64,000 nucleotides of DNA. It comes from Lanius collurio (Eukaryota > Chordata > Aves > Passeriformes > Laniidae). The stretch lies in NCBI GenBank assembly GCA_020086605.1, contig JACBWW010000012.1, positions 11,603,531-11,667,530 on the forward strand. The letters are read 5' to 3'. This document shows positions 37,735 to 52,599 of this stretch, in pieces. The notes below the pieces were generated by a model. The model saw only the letters and a program-made list of their open reading frames with translations. It ran no database searches and had not been told where the DNA came from. Position numbers and translations under genes: made by a program. The stretch's first letter is position 1, and every line of letters begins with the position of its first letter.

Positions 37735-40700
37735 CAGCAAACTGCTGCAAGGAATAATGTGAAGATCAGAGAAAACAGAAGGAGTGCATCTGTTCAAACC
37801 TTTCTGCACTGGTAGAGGACCATTACCGTATTCAGACAGTAAGTCTGAAACAGAGCAAGTCCCAAACATTATTGTACCACGTTCTCATTAGCTCCAGCTG
37901 TTTAGTAAATAGGCTGTTCTTAGTGTGGGAAGTGTGCCTTTTGCAACGTGAGCCAAGTAGAAGATTGCAATCTCACTTGAAGGCAGCCAATTCCATGTAT
38001 ATTACAGAGAGACAGAGGGAGTTTCTTCTTGGCAGTTACTGATCTTTGAACGTGCATGGTCAGACATGTTCAGTCTGTGTCACGCTGGAGCAGATTTATG
38101 AGGAAATGCTGACATTCCCCCAAGCATTTTCTTTAGTCTTTGAAATTATTTTGTCCAAGTTGGTTTTTATTTAATTCTCATCCTATACTACGCTAGCTGC
38201 ACAGCATGTTACTGGCTTATTGTTGATGTTGGTTTTATCCTTAATACTTATATGTGTATGCTGAGTGGTTGCATTCCTAATCATGTAGGACTGTGGGACA
38301 AAGTTCTCACGAGATTACAAGCAGCTGCTTCTGTGGACTGCAGAGGTGATGCAATGAAATGGGATTGCTCATCACATTTTAAGTGATCCCTGTTAAAACA
38401 GACACAGAAGTAGATTTGAGCATGAATCAAATTCAAGTGCCAGAACATTTTGATAGGAGTGGAAATACTTTACTGGATGTAACCTGCCCAAATCATGCAC
38501 TACCAGTTTATGTCAAATACTTCACACTTATTGTGTGACGTTTTAAATTAATAATCCCCTTGAGATAGTACACACAAAATCATATTTCAATTCATTGGAG
38601 ATTTACTTGTCTTCATAGTTGGAGACCATAACAGAAGTACTCTACAGACCTCCAAAACAATAATCTACTTAAACCAGTTTCACTACTGCTTTTAGTAAGC
38701 AAAATATTTATTGTAATACTACTTTGTGTTCAATCATTTTAGCAGTAAGACAGCTGTATGTATGATCTGTAAGTATTTCTATACTTGGTATGTACAAACT
38801 TCCCATCTATTCTAAGTTATTTGCTGCTTCTAGTTTATTTGCTAATAAAACTTTTTATTTCCCTGAGGCTTTTCTAGACTCAGCCTAAACCGTGACTATT
38901 TGTGAAACTATGTACATTTATCTACTCTGTGAACATACTCAGATACAACCACTTACTTAAATGACCAATCACAGCTCTCATTTTTCTGTAAACTACAAAG
39001 GAAAAAGTGTAATTTTGTGCTAAAAGATTTATGAAGCTAAGTTGATGCCCATTACATTATACATTCCACACTGTATGTAGCCGTAATAAGGTATAAACAA
39101 ACACTGCATATTTTAATATTAAATATTTATACTCACAATGAAGTAATTTCCATATTCTACTCCATTTTAAAAATTTATTATAATTAATTAACATTATTTT
39201 GAAATAATTGATCAAATTACTGAGTAGGATTGTGGCAGTACAATATGAGAGTGACCAACATACTTGTACATACTTCACATGGTTGTGAATGAGCTTCAGG
39301 CCATGGTTCCAAAGTATTTATGAAAAGTCTATCCATGGCTGGATCACCTAGTGATATAAATTTAGCCAGGCCATGTGTACTTACACAGTTGTATCTCAAA
39401 CACCTTCTCTGAATTAGCAAGAGGCCACACTAGTGGTTTTCTGTGAGTGTGCACTCTCAATGCACTGCCTGATACTCTCAGCTGAACCGTGCCCAGGATT
39501 TACATGCCTGGTGTATTCATGGCACATTTGTCAGTAGCTATTCCTGGGGCCAGACTGCTCCCCAACCAGTCTCTTGAAAAACACCAGGTCATTTCCATCT
39601 TAATCCTCCAGGAACAACATACCACTTTGTGACAGTTTGACAGAGGGTTTGAACGGCTTAAATCCTCTTTACCCTTCAGTTCCTCCCCTGGTGACTAACC
39701 TGTGAAGTGCTGTGCCAGAGGTGTGGAAAACCCAAATGGGGCAAGCTGTGAAGGCTACTGCCAGGTTGTCGCTGGGGAAGAGGTCCAGCAGAATCCTCAC
39801 AGATTAATCCTCACAGAATTAGCTACAGGGACCCCTGGGCTCTGTCCTGGACTGCCCATCTCACGGCTGGGACTGCTGCACTGACCCACCTGACTTCCTC
39901 TTGGATCCCACCATCTCCCTGCTGCAGGAGAGGAAGGTTGTGTTAGAGACCATCACAATTACTTGCTTGGCCTCTAGCCTGAACTGCTTGGTCGCTCACA
40001 CAGAACAGGGAAGTTGTGTCACTTGTAAACATTAAAAATTTATCTGAGACTAGAAGTGCTTTAGTATCCAAGCCTCATTCTTAAACTGCAACACATTCTC
40101 ACTGAGCAGCATAAACAAAGTTATTGCTAAGGCAGATCCTGGTCATAGAAATTAAAAATATTTGTATCGAAATTCCTTGTATAGGAGAAAGCTCCCTTGT
40201 GCAGTGACCACATACAGCAAGAGAAGTTGCATGCAGAGATGAAGCAGAGGAGGATGAGCTGGCCATACTGGGAGGAATTCTCAACATGAATAGAATTACT
40301 ATCCATGCTATTAATATTTGATTCTTTTAGAAGAGTTTGTGGCAGTTGGAAAACCTGAAAACACCTGGAGGGGCAAAGACAATGGAGAAGGTGATGTATT
40401 TTGAGGTCTGTGCTGAACATACATGAGATAGCAGTGGCCATCTCAGTAGCTATACTGAGCTGAGAGGCAGATTGCTGTGATTTGGAAGCTGGGAATCACC
40501 CACTGCATTGTGGCACTGTTAATCAGTGAGGAGAATGCAAACAGCCAGCAAGGTGTGGGCATGCCATGCCATTCAGAAAGGTACTCCCTTGAGCTCATGG
40601 GGATGAATACTGCAAAGCATGCTAGGCTTTCCTTGAGTAGCTTTTCTGATGTTAGCCACATACCTCTTTCTTACTGTCCTTCTATCCCAGCCTCTCTTTT

Positions 40701-41615
40701 TCCAAAGAATTTGGAATTTCTTTTTGACTAAGACATGCAGCTTTGTTCTTAGTAGTTCACCCAAGACTGTTTGGGCAAGGAAATGTGAGCAGGAATTCAT
40801 TTTTACCCAGCAAGACTCTCTCCTCGCTCATTGAAGATCCCTATTACCAGTGTGTTTCTGCAGTCTTCCAGACAGAAATCCATGACAGATTCCGAGTGAG
40901 TATCAAGACTGCTTCCTAATACCAGAAGGTCATGTCTACTCATTCCTGGAATGACAGGAAGGCGAAGGAGTTGTTTCTATACAAGGCATGTGAGGATATG
41001 TTGAATCCATGGGGAAAAGTGATGACTGATGTAGGCAGCAGAGAAGCCCACTATTCTGCAAAATGTCTAAAGAGATGGTACCTTGCTCTCTTTAGCTAAA
41101 ATTCAATCACTTCAGACACATAATGTTTTGATTCATGATTAGTAGTTATGAGGAGGAAATAGAAAGGGCAAGCTTTTCTCCACAGCTTCACCATACTACC
41201 AGTTTTAACTGGAATCAATGACGACTAGGTCAGGATGTGTATTTGCATTCCCTTTCTCAGAAGGGAATTGTGTAGTTCTCGTGGTAACCCAAGAAGAGAA
41301 AAGTCTCAGGAAAGACCCAAGTGAGGCAGATGGCTCAACCTTCACCGAGGCAGAGCATGTCATTAAATTGTGGCCAGTACACCCACATAGTTTATGCTGA
41401 GGTCAAAGGCAAAAAGAGGAAGAGGCCACAAGTTTCAGAATATTTGAACAAATTAGTATCTGAGTCAAAGAGCAACAAAAGAGTTGGCTGAATGATCTGT
41501 GAACATCCATCTGAAAGAGGGATAGGGTAGGCACACATGAGGATATCAGCTAAAAATACACCTGAGCACAGTAAGTGGGGAAGACAAGAAGTAACTAACA
41601 AAAGGAAAAGTCTAG
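37735..41615. other. Intergenic sequence, no gene recognised
   Basis: Unique-looking, mostly AT-rich DNA between the ERV and the next open frame. A moderately GC-rich patch at about 39440-39960 could be an old, unrecognised repeat. Short open frames on both strands show no protein-like features. Confidence 0.6.
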
Positions 41616-41912
41616 GGTAACTATGAAGGGTCTAGTCAGGCACAGAATAGCAGAACCACAGACAGTTTGCAGTTACCTATCCAACAAATTAATGAAGAAA
41701 TCCTTAGAGCAAATTTATACTGGCAGCTTGAGTTTATACTGCCTTACTGCTTTGAATTACTAGACCATGATGTTTTTGATTTGGTACTAGATGGCCTAAA
41801 ATTTGAATTACTCTTTTATAGCCCACAGCACAGGGAACGTGCTCAGCGTGTTCTTCTGACAATTACAAGGCAGTTTAAAAAAGGAAGTTTATACAGTAAT
41901 ACTGTTTTGTGA
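41616..41912 (+). CDS. Unrecognised protein-like ORF (possible exon or old retrocopy)
   Basis: An open frame of 98 codons follows a TAG at 41613 and ends at TGA (41910-41912). It contains no ATG before the protein-like part; translation would need a TTG at 41667, or this is an internal/last exon. A usable acceptor TTTGCAG ends at 41671 (TTACC follows), in a frame that continues the ORF. The C-terminal 75 residues look protein-like: LYWQLEFILPYCFELL, DVFDLVLDGLKFELLF, then the basic stretch RERAQRVLLTITRQFKKG. An A-rich run at 42067-42094 could be a retrocopy tail. I cannot name a family. It may be a decayed gene copy, an unannotated exon or chance. Confidence 0.25.
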   Translation, partial: GNYEGSSQAQNSRTTDSLQLPIQQINEEILRANLYWQLEFILPYCFELLDHDVFDLVLDGLKFELLFYSPQHRERAQRVLLTITRQFKKGSLYSNTVL

Positions 41913-44900
41913 ATATTCTTGTCTAGCTGACTTAAGTTGTTATTCTTTCCAGTAACCTGTTTACTAATAATTATCTTTGCTTAAATACATTGTTTAAGCT
42001 TACATATGTCAGCAGACTACTCTAAGGCTTTTGAGAATTAATTTTTTAGAAGTCTTTGAGTAATTACAAAAATTATAAAAAAAAATAAAAAAAAGGGTAT
42101 ATAGCTAAACAGGTAAAATGTACACAAGACTCAGCCAGTCACTTAACCATAAGCATTATCTGAATTTACAACTCCCTAAAAACTACTTGTTATAGATTAG
42201 CTATTCAACAATTTCTCAGGTGGCCTCATTTGTAACAAAGCTTGGCAGCAGCAGTTCCTATTTATTTCAATAGGAGTTATGTAATTCAACAGCTTGGGTG
42301 ATTGAGCAAGCAGCATTTTAAAATGGTCACTGCTAGCTGCTTCCTGCACTTTTCTATTTTCCTTAGCTATTATTATTAAGCAAAGATGATCAGAAATTCA
42401 TAAAAAATCTATTGTTATCCCTTTAGATCCTTTAAAGCATTGATATTTCTGGGTCTTGAATGTTTCTCTCCCAGATACTATGCAGCTGTCCTCCATCATT
42501 TGTTTCAATAGTGGTGTTTCTGCTTAGCATTTTAGTCTTGCTGTATTTATTAGGAGAATGGGTAAATAAAGTACCAAATGCAACACATTAAACATAATTT
42601 TATGTTTAGGTTATGGTCTCCTGTTCTATTTTTACCCCACTAACACTGCTTATATTCTCTTTCCACGTACCTTACATTTCTCCAATCAGCTCTGCAGATT
42701 CTTCATGCTCCTTAGTGCACTCCTGTTTTTCTTAGAGAAATGTAAGAACACATTACCTCAGTTTTCAGCTGAAGTAAAATCATCCAGATCAGTGGTTCTT
42801 ATGTCTCTTGATCACTATGTAGCCACTGCTGGTAGAGGCAGCAGAAGTTGCAGTAGCAACAGCTTTCAGGACAATGTGTTTGACTGCTTAGGCATCATTT
42901 AGCCAGCACTTTGCTATGCCAGGTTTTTATTAGAGTCTGGGAATCTCACTCGAGGTCTTCAGTCCAGCATGGCTTCCAAAAGCATTTCTAAGCACCTCAG
43001 AAAGTTGTATCCTGACCACAATATTTCTTTCTTTGATTTAAGATTTCTGGCTGTCACCTGTGAGGAAGGAAAACAGTATTTTGAATGACTTTGAATATAT
43101 GTGCTTTAGTAATTTGTGAATTCACTTCAATGTTGTAGAAAAAAGTTTTTCATCTACAGGATGTGCTAAAAGTAACCTGCTTTGATATACATATAGCTGT
43201 GGGGTTTTTTAACAACATGTAGTACTCATTATTTAATACATTTCTTTTTGAAATCTACGATGGATTTAACTTCCAGACCAGTAAAGGAGAATGTTTTTCA
43301 TCAATGTAGTTCTTTTACGCTATCCTTCATTTCTTGTGAACTATGAAGCAAAGAAAAGGTACCGTATGTTTTATCTTACTGACAGACCTAAGTGTGAAAA
43401 AAGGCAGCATATCTATTTTTGAAAATCTGTTAACTGCTATACTTTAATCACATTCATTTTTTAAAGCTAATTTTGCAAGGAACAACTTAGTGATACCCTG
43501 TGTTCCTAGATAACAGCTAGAGAGAATACATTTCCTGTACGGTGCCTCATAGCAAGCTCATGCCAAAGTTTTTACCATCACGCTACAGAACTGTAGTAAC
43601 AACTCACCTTCCTTTTCATTTAGTTGGTTTTTACTGAGCTTTGTTATTCCACATATGCTCTTCTACTGGAAGCTTTTATAGCACAAAGCCTTTGAAGAGT
43701 GGGAAGCTCTGAAGCTCTTGAAATTCATCTGAAAGTAGTGTGGTTCCTTTTACCTTGACTTTAACTGCTGCTCACATTCTTCTATTTTCAGGTAATAAGT
43801 GAGATGAATTTGTCAGGATTTAATGAAAAAACAATCCACATTATCCAGAAATTGCAACATAGTATCAGTTTTTGTCCCATTCAACATTTTCCTTCCTCTT
43901 ATGTGTCTTAAATTAGAAAATACCGTTTATGTATCAATATATTTCCTAGCAGTTTTTGAAACAATTTGACACTAACCATGTCAGAATTCCATTTATTTTG
44001 GAACCAGTACTAACATTAGTTCTTTGAGACAAGACAGAGATATTATTACAGATTCTTCTATGTTCCTGTACCCATTGAAACGTTGGACATGCTACAGAAA
44101 AATGACATTTTCATGCTGAGTTTATTTCTCTTGTGACTCATGATAGGAAGCACGGAAGCTCCTTTTTTACTTTACATCTTAGAGTTAGTTTATTGAAAAG
44201 TCACTTGTTAGTTCTCATGCATGAGAATTCTGCTGGTTTGCTAACCTGATTTTTTTTTTAATTGCTCATTATTTTCTATCATTTCTCCCAAAATATGTTG
44301 GACTCAGTTCCCTGGGACATGAGTAATGATGACGAAAGAGCACACTGGCATAAAGGCTGAAAACACAATGAAATTACTTGAAGTCACAGAAGAGCTAAAG
44401 CTTAAGAGATCAATTGCACACATATGGTTCTTTGCGACATTTAATTCTCAAATCATAAAGCTCTCCTCAGCTTTCTAATCAAACAATCCATTCTCCCAAA
44501 TAATTAAAGGTACTAATTTTGATTTGCTGTGCAGAACTGAAGAGAATTCAGAGCAAACAATGCTTTCTTTCTTGATAGTTGTTGAAGTACAGCAAAGCCA
44601 GAACCCCACCAACTCTCTGATTACAGTAAAGACAGAGCACAGTTAGAGGCCATATAGGCAGGCACATTTACCAACCCATGGGAATGTAGCACAGGCTGCA
44701 GCACTCAAACATAACCCAAGGCACATGTTTCAGCTCTGAGTTGCTTCATCAAACCAGCACAACTGCTTTTAGCCACCAAGCCAAACATATCCTTAGCCAG
44801 GCACAGCACACAGCACTCCCAAGCTGCCCAGTACAACAGACATACTCCCAGTGGAGTGCACATGCGGAACACAGAGCTCCCACACCTCCCTCCAGTTCCC

Positions 44901-47900
44901 ATTTAATGCTTAAATCTGCCCTGCTAATTTATGATCACTTATCTGTGTTGTACCAACAGGAAGACTGCAGTGCCTGTCATGCCATGCTACTCCCATGCTG
45001 TCCATGGTGGGACATCCCACGATCCATAAGGCTGGTGCTCCCTCCAGGGTTGTTAACTGTGCCACAGGCATGGTGGCTTAACAGGTTCTCTAACAGACTA
45101 GCAGGAACATGCAAATAAAATAGGTGAAACTACTTTTTCAATTCCCTCTAAATGAATTAGCATGTTAATGGAGTGAATGCTGTGCTTTGCATTTCTACTC
45201 CTACAGGTCTTTGCATATTTATAAAAAGCAATAGTTAATCTTTCAAAAAGACATGAAATGAAAATATCGTTATCAATTCAGCATTTGTTTGGGTTATTCT
45301 CTGGAGTTAAATTGAAAATATCACAGCATTCTAGCCTTACAACAGATACCTGTAGCACAGCATGCAAACTTAATGTATAGTCATTCATTCAGTTCTTTGA
45401 ATTTCCATGGCAACTTCTGAAGTTGTCCTTCTGTAATGTTTCTATGAGATAAGCTGAAAAATTTTCCCAAGAAGTAAAATCCGCTTATTTGGTCAGAAGC
45501 CTCATAGCCCTTCTGAACTATATGCATAAACATACAAAAACTCTAGGTTCTAATATTGGTCCTAAAACCCTTCCCTTAAAATGGCTGCTGCTTCACTTTC
45601 CCCTGCTTTGCAGGCCCTACACCACCTCTGCCACCTCTCAGGCTCCTGGAAGACAGCGAGTCTCAAGATGATGTGAGGAAAGGCCAATGTTACCAGGCCT
45701 GCAGCAGGCTATTCTTGGTGGCCAGTGGACTTGATGGGAACAGGAATGATGCTGGGAACACAGAAGGATACCAGTGAGTGACACATTATTGGAATGATAG
45801 AGGCTGAGGATTCAGCTATCCTATGAATGTGCCATGTGGAGTGGGGGGGACACACGACACAACACAAAAAGCAGATAGGAACTAAAATGATAAAAGAGGT
45901 GAACAAAATCTCCCAACAATGAAGACTGTGGTAAATTCAGAGGACCACATTCAAGGAATTCCCTCAGCAGATCATGCTACTGTCATCCTCCCAGCTTGCT
46001 TATCCCACTGCCCACCAGAGAGGGAAGAGTAGTCGTCATAAACTAGGGAATACATGGAGGCTGTATGTGGTTGGGGTACCAGCCTGTGATATATCAGGGA
46101 AGCAAGAAAAGGACAGAATCCAGCGATGGTGCAGAAGTCCCCAGATCCTACCTATGAGTCACTGTAAAGCTGCCTTGATTGCCACTGCAAACATTGCTTC
46201 AAAGGATGAAAACCACTAGTTTAGAAAAAGGGAAATGTGGAAGGACTTTTAAGAGTGAAGACAACAGCGAGGGTTACCCCAGGAGACAACTGATATCACA
46301 CATTAAACAAAGGAATCTTCCAAACAATGGACAAAGCATCTGCTTATGCTTCACTGTAAAATCCCACCATCTCACTACTAATTAGATAACACTAACATGC
46401 AATGCTAGTCCTGGTTTTCTCATTCTAATGTGTGTTAAACACAAAATCCACTGACCAGTTCTGCTCGTGGTTACTCCTGCTCCTGCACAAGTAACACTAC
46501 ATGACTAGAGTGCCCCTTCCATACAACTTTTTCAATAAAATATTCCCCAGTTACAGATTTCACGTTCAATCCTTGGAGTAGAATAGGTTCTAGTTGATTT
46601 CCACTGAACTGGTTATCACATGCCAGTAAATCTCACGTTCTTTAGAAATTAATTATCTTATTCCTTTCATTTTTTTCCATGTCCAAAATCTTTCAGCCAC
46701 TCTATTCACAGATGGACTTTGTATTTTTCACTGAATATTTACAAAAGGCTGAATTTCCTCATATGACTGGTAATCAGTCCTGCATGTGAAATAAGTGAAA
46801 TCAAAAGCAGAAAAGGTAGATGTATTCTGGCAAGCATTTCCTAGTCTGTTTCCTAACACAGATTTTGTTTCTGTGGGCCAGAAATGCATGTAAGTGTCCC
46901 TGAGTCTTCAGAAAGTTACTCATATGCTACGTTTGGCTGAACGCCCATTTCTTCATATCGCTCTGTCATTCATTAATTTTTTTTCATCAATAAGCTGGTG
47001 TACAAATATGAATTACTGGCAAGCCTTAAAATGTGAAACAAAACTATAAAATGAAGTTGCAGAATATATAGTTACAGTGCATAGTCAAGAAAAATTGCAA
47101 TGTCTGTTGCACTGAATATGAACTCTGGAGTTTCACCCTTACACAAAAAAAAATCAAATAGATTTCTATTTAAAAAAAAAATCATTATCAAAGACAGACT
47201 TTGAAGTGCAGAGGAAGAATTGATACAATCAATAATGTTGTCAGGGGCTGAGACAACTTATAAAGGTAGTGACACTTGAGCAAGAACTTTCTAAGTTGGT
47301 GTTTCCTTTTGAAAGGCTCCATAATGATACAAATTCCTTTCAAAAAATATTTGGTTAAAAGAAAATGAAACAACTAGCTTTTCTAAACAATCCCCAAATG
47401 ATGCAAATTTGACATTCATTAATCAGCATTGATCTTAACTTTTTTCCTCCTCAAGTGTTAAAATTAAACTCTAACCTCTAACACTTCCTGTTTGTGCTCC
47501 TGCATCCTTAGTGGTGGTGGTTTTATTTTCTATTTTGACTCTTTTATTTTAGCTTTTGAAGGGGGAGGGACTATTCTCTTTTAACCATTATTGCCAACAT
47601 CACGGAAATCAGTTAGCACACTCAGGCAGAAACTCCAACCTACACAACACCTAACAAAAGAAAACACAAATCAAAACCAGTTTTGGGCATGCTTCATACT
47701 AAACCAAACCAGAACAGCTCCACAATACTTAATGCACTCCAAAACCACGCACTTCCCTTCTGACCAATAAAGTGTTATATCTTTTTTGTGAGTAGCGAAT
47801 TTTGCTTTTTAATACACCACACATTCCCCTGGCACTTTGGCTAGAAGTAAAAGCTGGTGCAGCTTAACTATGTTATTCTGACTTCTGATATAAGCAATCA

Positions 47901-50900
47901 TGGACACACATATATTCCATTACCTTCCATCCTTCCCATCACAGTGGTAATAATGCAGAGGCAAGAAGCGAGGCTCTCTCCTTCCGTTCTGCCCTTTGCT
48001 GCTGTTTCCATTGGCTCTAAGAGGCTGTGACCAACTTTTCCACCCACTTTAGCATTAGTTCGCTTAAACAGTGCTCTTGGATGTCTTCATTTGCTTACGT
48101 CAGCCAGTTTCCGTATGAATGTTTCACAAGGGAGTCTGTATATTGTTATCTGAACTGCTTATCTAAAGTAAGTCCAGCATTTCCTCTTGACTGTGGCAGA
48201 GATAAGCTGCTACTTGATGATTTTCAGTGGGGAAAATATGTTCCCCTGGGACTTCAAGGATAATACACTGTTACTGAAGTTCCAAGGATATGAAATAACA
48301 CATAGCATTATGGAATAAAAGGATCAAGTTAACAGAACATACACTGAAACATCACAATCAAAATGCATAGAAAAATCATCTTTTCCCCCAGTTTATAAAA
48401 CCTCTAACAGGAGACTCAGTCCTTCAAGTCTAAGCAGGTGCTCAATCTCACACTGAAATCTCACATTCTTACAGGTAATGTGGATCTAAAGCTCTTGGAT
48501 ACAGTATGTCACTAAACACACTTTTTCAAAAATCAAAGGTCCAGATTATTCACTGGAACAAAGGAAGAAATTATAACAAGCAGTAGGACCTTCTTCTTAT
48601 TTTTAAAATTATTTCTATAGCTTATACAAGTAAAAATAAAAAATACTTAAATCCAGATGTTCCTTAAATACTAGACGGACTTAAAAAAAAAAAAAAAACT
48701 GTTCACTAGTCTCAGCAATTTTCTTCTACTGAAAACTTTCAGCGACTTAAATATAAATGAACATACTGTAAAATGTCTCGAAAACAGGGTCAGTCATTGG
48801 AAGCTACTTCTGCTAGTTTATGTAGTCCATTTCATTTTCTTTCACCATAAAATTTTATTAAGTCCTAGTAATTTTGTTGGTTTCTGGGTATCATCAGTTT
48901 TAATTACTATTGCTTTTTTTTTTCTGCTGAGTTTGAGTATTTTTATCTATCCCTTTTACCTCCTTTTACCAAATAAAGAAACCAACTTATTTTTTGTCAT
49001 TGTGTATTTACCATACAGCTGCAATCATGTACATAAATAAAAGCAAATTAAAATGTATTTTAAGTTAGATGAGAAAGAAATAAAGCTGCAGAAACTGAAG
49101 CAGGGTAATCATAAACAAAGCCAAAGCCTAATTACAAAACTTACCATAAAAAAAACTCCCACGCCCAAGAATAAGAACAAAAATCTTAACAACGGAGAAG
49201 ATCACTGTTCTCTTGTTCACAGTCACATTTAAGCCCTTACACATTTCATAATACCTGTACACCTAAAATACATACATATTTGACCATGGCTTGTTACTTA
49301 GTCATTCCTAAGTGCCATAATATAGGATGCAAGATCTCAAAATTCTACTCCTGAAATAAATAACTTTTACTAAAGAAGGAATTGTTTCTATCTACTAAAG
49401 ACTTTTTTTTTTTTTTATTTAAACTCTACTGTCCTTCTGCTTGGATTAAATATCCAAGGCTAGTATAAAAAAAACCCAAAATTGTCCCAGGTATTAGTGC
49501 TATTACTCTTCCCTTCTGCTCAGGTTTACAACTATATGACTAGCAATCATATAGGTACACATAATATATACCACATCACTGATTACTGTTTAGAGAGGTC
49601 ATAAGGTACAAGGCATAAAGCATTACTTGCAACAATACTACCTTGTAAAAGAGCCTTCAGAATCAGCACCAGGTAAGCTGAACTACTGCCAATAATGTTG
49701 AATAAATTCCCCCAAAATATTCAAAGTACAGAAAAGACCTAGGTCTATTCCATTAACTGTGCTTAAGGAAGGCACCTGTCTGCAATTTCCTTCTCCACCC
49801 ATATGATATGAAGCTGAGATACAGAAGTCTGTTCAACACTGACACATCTTATATGCTGTTGAATAGTTTGGACAACACTGGCAAAACTTCAAATTTTGTC
49901 CAAACCCAGAGGTTTGAACCTACAATGGAAATTAGGGATTTATTTTAAATAATACCTATACTTAAGAAATGCTAAGTTTTGACAAATACTAAGGAGGTCC
50001 ATTAAATTCATAACTATTAGTATATTTCCATTTCTAGCCTGAGCAACCAAAGGTAAAGAAATGAGGAGTGTGGGCATGGAGAAGAGGACAGATATCCTCA
50101 TATCTGCCTGGAACAATCTCTGCCCCTCTTGGAGTTCCTTTGTTTTGGCTTGTTTTGTTCTGAACTGCAAGAAGTCTGCAAATTGGGTGTTCCCAGCTTC
50201 TGGCAGCCATATGTGCTGCCCACCATCTGTTTTCATTCCACCGCACTATGGAGACAAACACACTTTATTTTTAGTGTTCTACATTTCCTGATGTTGCACA
50301 TAATAGGGATTATATCTTACATCCAAGCCACTATATGTGAAAAATCTTCCAAAGATAACAGATGAGTTAAGTAGGCAGATTTTCATACAGGATCAGACAA
50401 GATAATTTTCACTACTTACTTTTCAATGCAAGTATATGATTTACACCGAAGTTTGCTTGATTCCTGCATACCTGTGCTTTCTTTCCACACTGCCCAAAGG
50501 GGCTTCCTTCATATATTTTAAGGATACATCTTTACAGTAACTTCCTGGGGTGTAGGAAATTGCTAAGCAATAAGCGTCAAAACAGGATATGAAGAATTCA
50601 ACAGCTGGATGATCAATGCTAGACAGACAATAGTACAACAAATACTTGTTTGAAAGGAGGAATTCTGTGCACAGGCTCCCACATGGTTCTGTTGGAAGCC
50701 ATGCACCCCAAAATTAGCTCACAAACATTAACTGGGTAGTTATAGTATTTATTTAAACTTTAATTGAAAAGATTTCACTGTTACACCTCAGTGCAACCAT
50801 GAAAGGCACCCACACATGGCACAGTGGACAGCCAGTCCCTCTTTAAAATGTACTAGATTAAGGTAGATTCTAGAAAACATTGCTCATTTTACCTGTAAAA

Positions 50901-52599
50901 TTTCTAGGCAATAGTATTTTTAATTTCCCCATTTAATCTCCACCTCCTCAAACTTCTAAAAAATTGAGTGAGCACTGACTTCTATCTACACAGGCCCTGA
51001 TCAACATCTACCACTCATGTAGTATTGTACCATTGCCAGCATAACTTAAAAACCATACTTCTAGAGCAGATTGCAGCACAGATCTTTCCACCACATAATG
51101 CTGCAAATTCAAGATACTGTAAGCTAACATTAAACAACTGTGGATGAGGAATTACCTCTGGTTTAAAAAAAAAAAAAGTTTTAAGAGTTGGGCTGAAATG
51201 GAAACCAACAGAGAAAATTAGTGCCTTTAAAGGAGCTTATGTATGACAAGATTCAAAGTGTTCACTGTTTATAGGGTACTCCAAAAGACAACTGAAGGAG
51301 CTCCAGTTAAATTTTTCATGTTAGCTCTATTCAGCCTGAGTGTTTTACTTATTAATTCTTTCCTAAAATAAGCACTTTTATTCACTGCACGTGATCTTAC
51401 AAATACAGAAGTATTTCTTGATTAATTAGACTGGTAAGGCATTTTTCCATCTTTTTAATTCATTCAAACATTTTAGAAATGGACTTAAATTACTTTATAG
51501 TTTTACGTTATCTGCAGCTATTACTCTTCCCCTAGAGATTCTGACCAAAATTATGAGAAGATTATCTTACTGCTTTTGAATTTATTTTGCTGTCTGATTT
51601 CAAATTATCAGAGGCAGTTAAGGAATTCTGCAATTCTTCAAGGTCCTCTAAGTAATACACCGCAAAAACAATTTCTGTCTTAATGCAGTAACTTTTTCAG
51701 CTATCAAAATATTAAGTGGAAACATTTTTATTCATTAGTGGCACCTGAGTTGTCTTCCTTTCCTTTTTTCTTCCAAGGCAGTACACATACTAGCCAAAAA
51801 TACTTTTCTTTTGAGTTCCCACTCAAAATCTCAGAAAAAGCATTTAGCTGAAACCAAATACATATGTAGTTTTAAATGGAGACGGGTAAATTCACTTTGC
51901 ATTAGTCAAGCATTGATAAATACCCTTCCATACAGTACCCTATCACTGTGCTGTTCTGTATTACAGGGGGAGACTCTTCTAATGCTCTCATAAACTGTCC
52001 GTTTACATTTTGAAGTAAAGTATATAATCCATAACGCGTGGCTCTGTCACTCCTGAGCTGCCATAATCTACTATTTTTTAAGCTGCCTGTGTCCACTGTG
52101 CATATGCAGTTTTCTAATAAAATCTGAATAGTTTTATATTTGCTTGGATTTGTTGAAAGGTCAGCAAACATTTATTTCAGCATAAATTATTTCTGACAAA
52201 CACTTCAAATCAATACAGAGGTTGGAAAGGTCAGAAAAAGGAAGAAAAACTTTAAAAACACTGATTTTGAGAACATCATCCTTAATTCTCACTTATTTTA
52301 AAATAAAACCATAGTTTGAACTTTGTATTTTAGTTCTTTAATAGAAAATCTCTTGTATAATCCAGGTATAGCCTTCCTCACATTCTGATAAAGACTATCT
52401 AAGCTGAACACTCACTCCATGCTTTATTTAGAGTACCGCAACATCTGACACCTCCTGGATAGTATTATTATATTGTCTCCAAATAAATTTAAACACTGCA
52501 TTAATAAACAGAAAAATATGTATATACTTATACATCAAATTTGGGAATAGTATTTAAAGCAAGTCAAGACAAAAGCTTAAAAGGATTTCAACCTACATG
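41913..52599. other. Intergenic sequence between the orphan ORF and the NGLY1 3' end
   Basis: AT-rich DNA with no exon or RNA gene I can support. It contains homopolymer runs (for example 49404-49418 T, 48685-48699 A) and one minus-strand ORF of 89 codons at 51902-52171, discussed in the findings. Distal NGLY1 3' UTR could extend into the right end if the later poly(A) signals are used. Confidence 0.55.
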
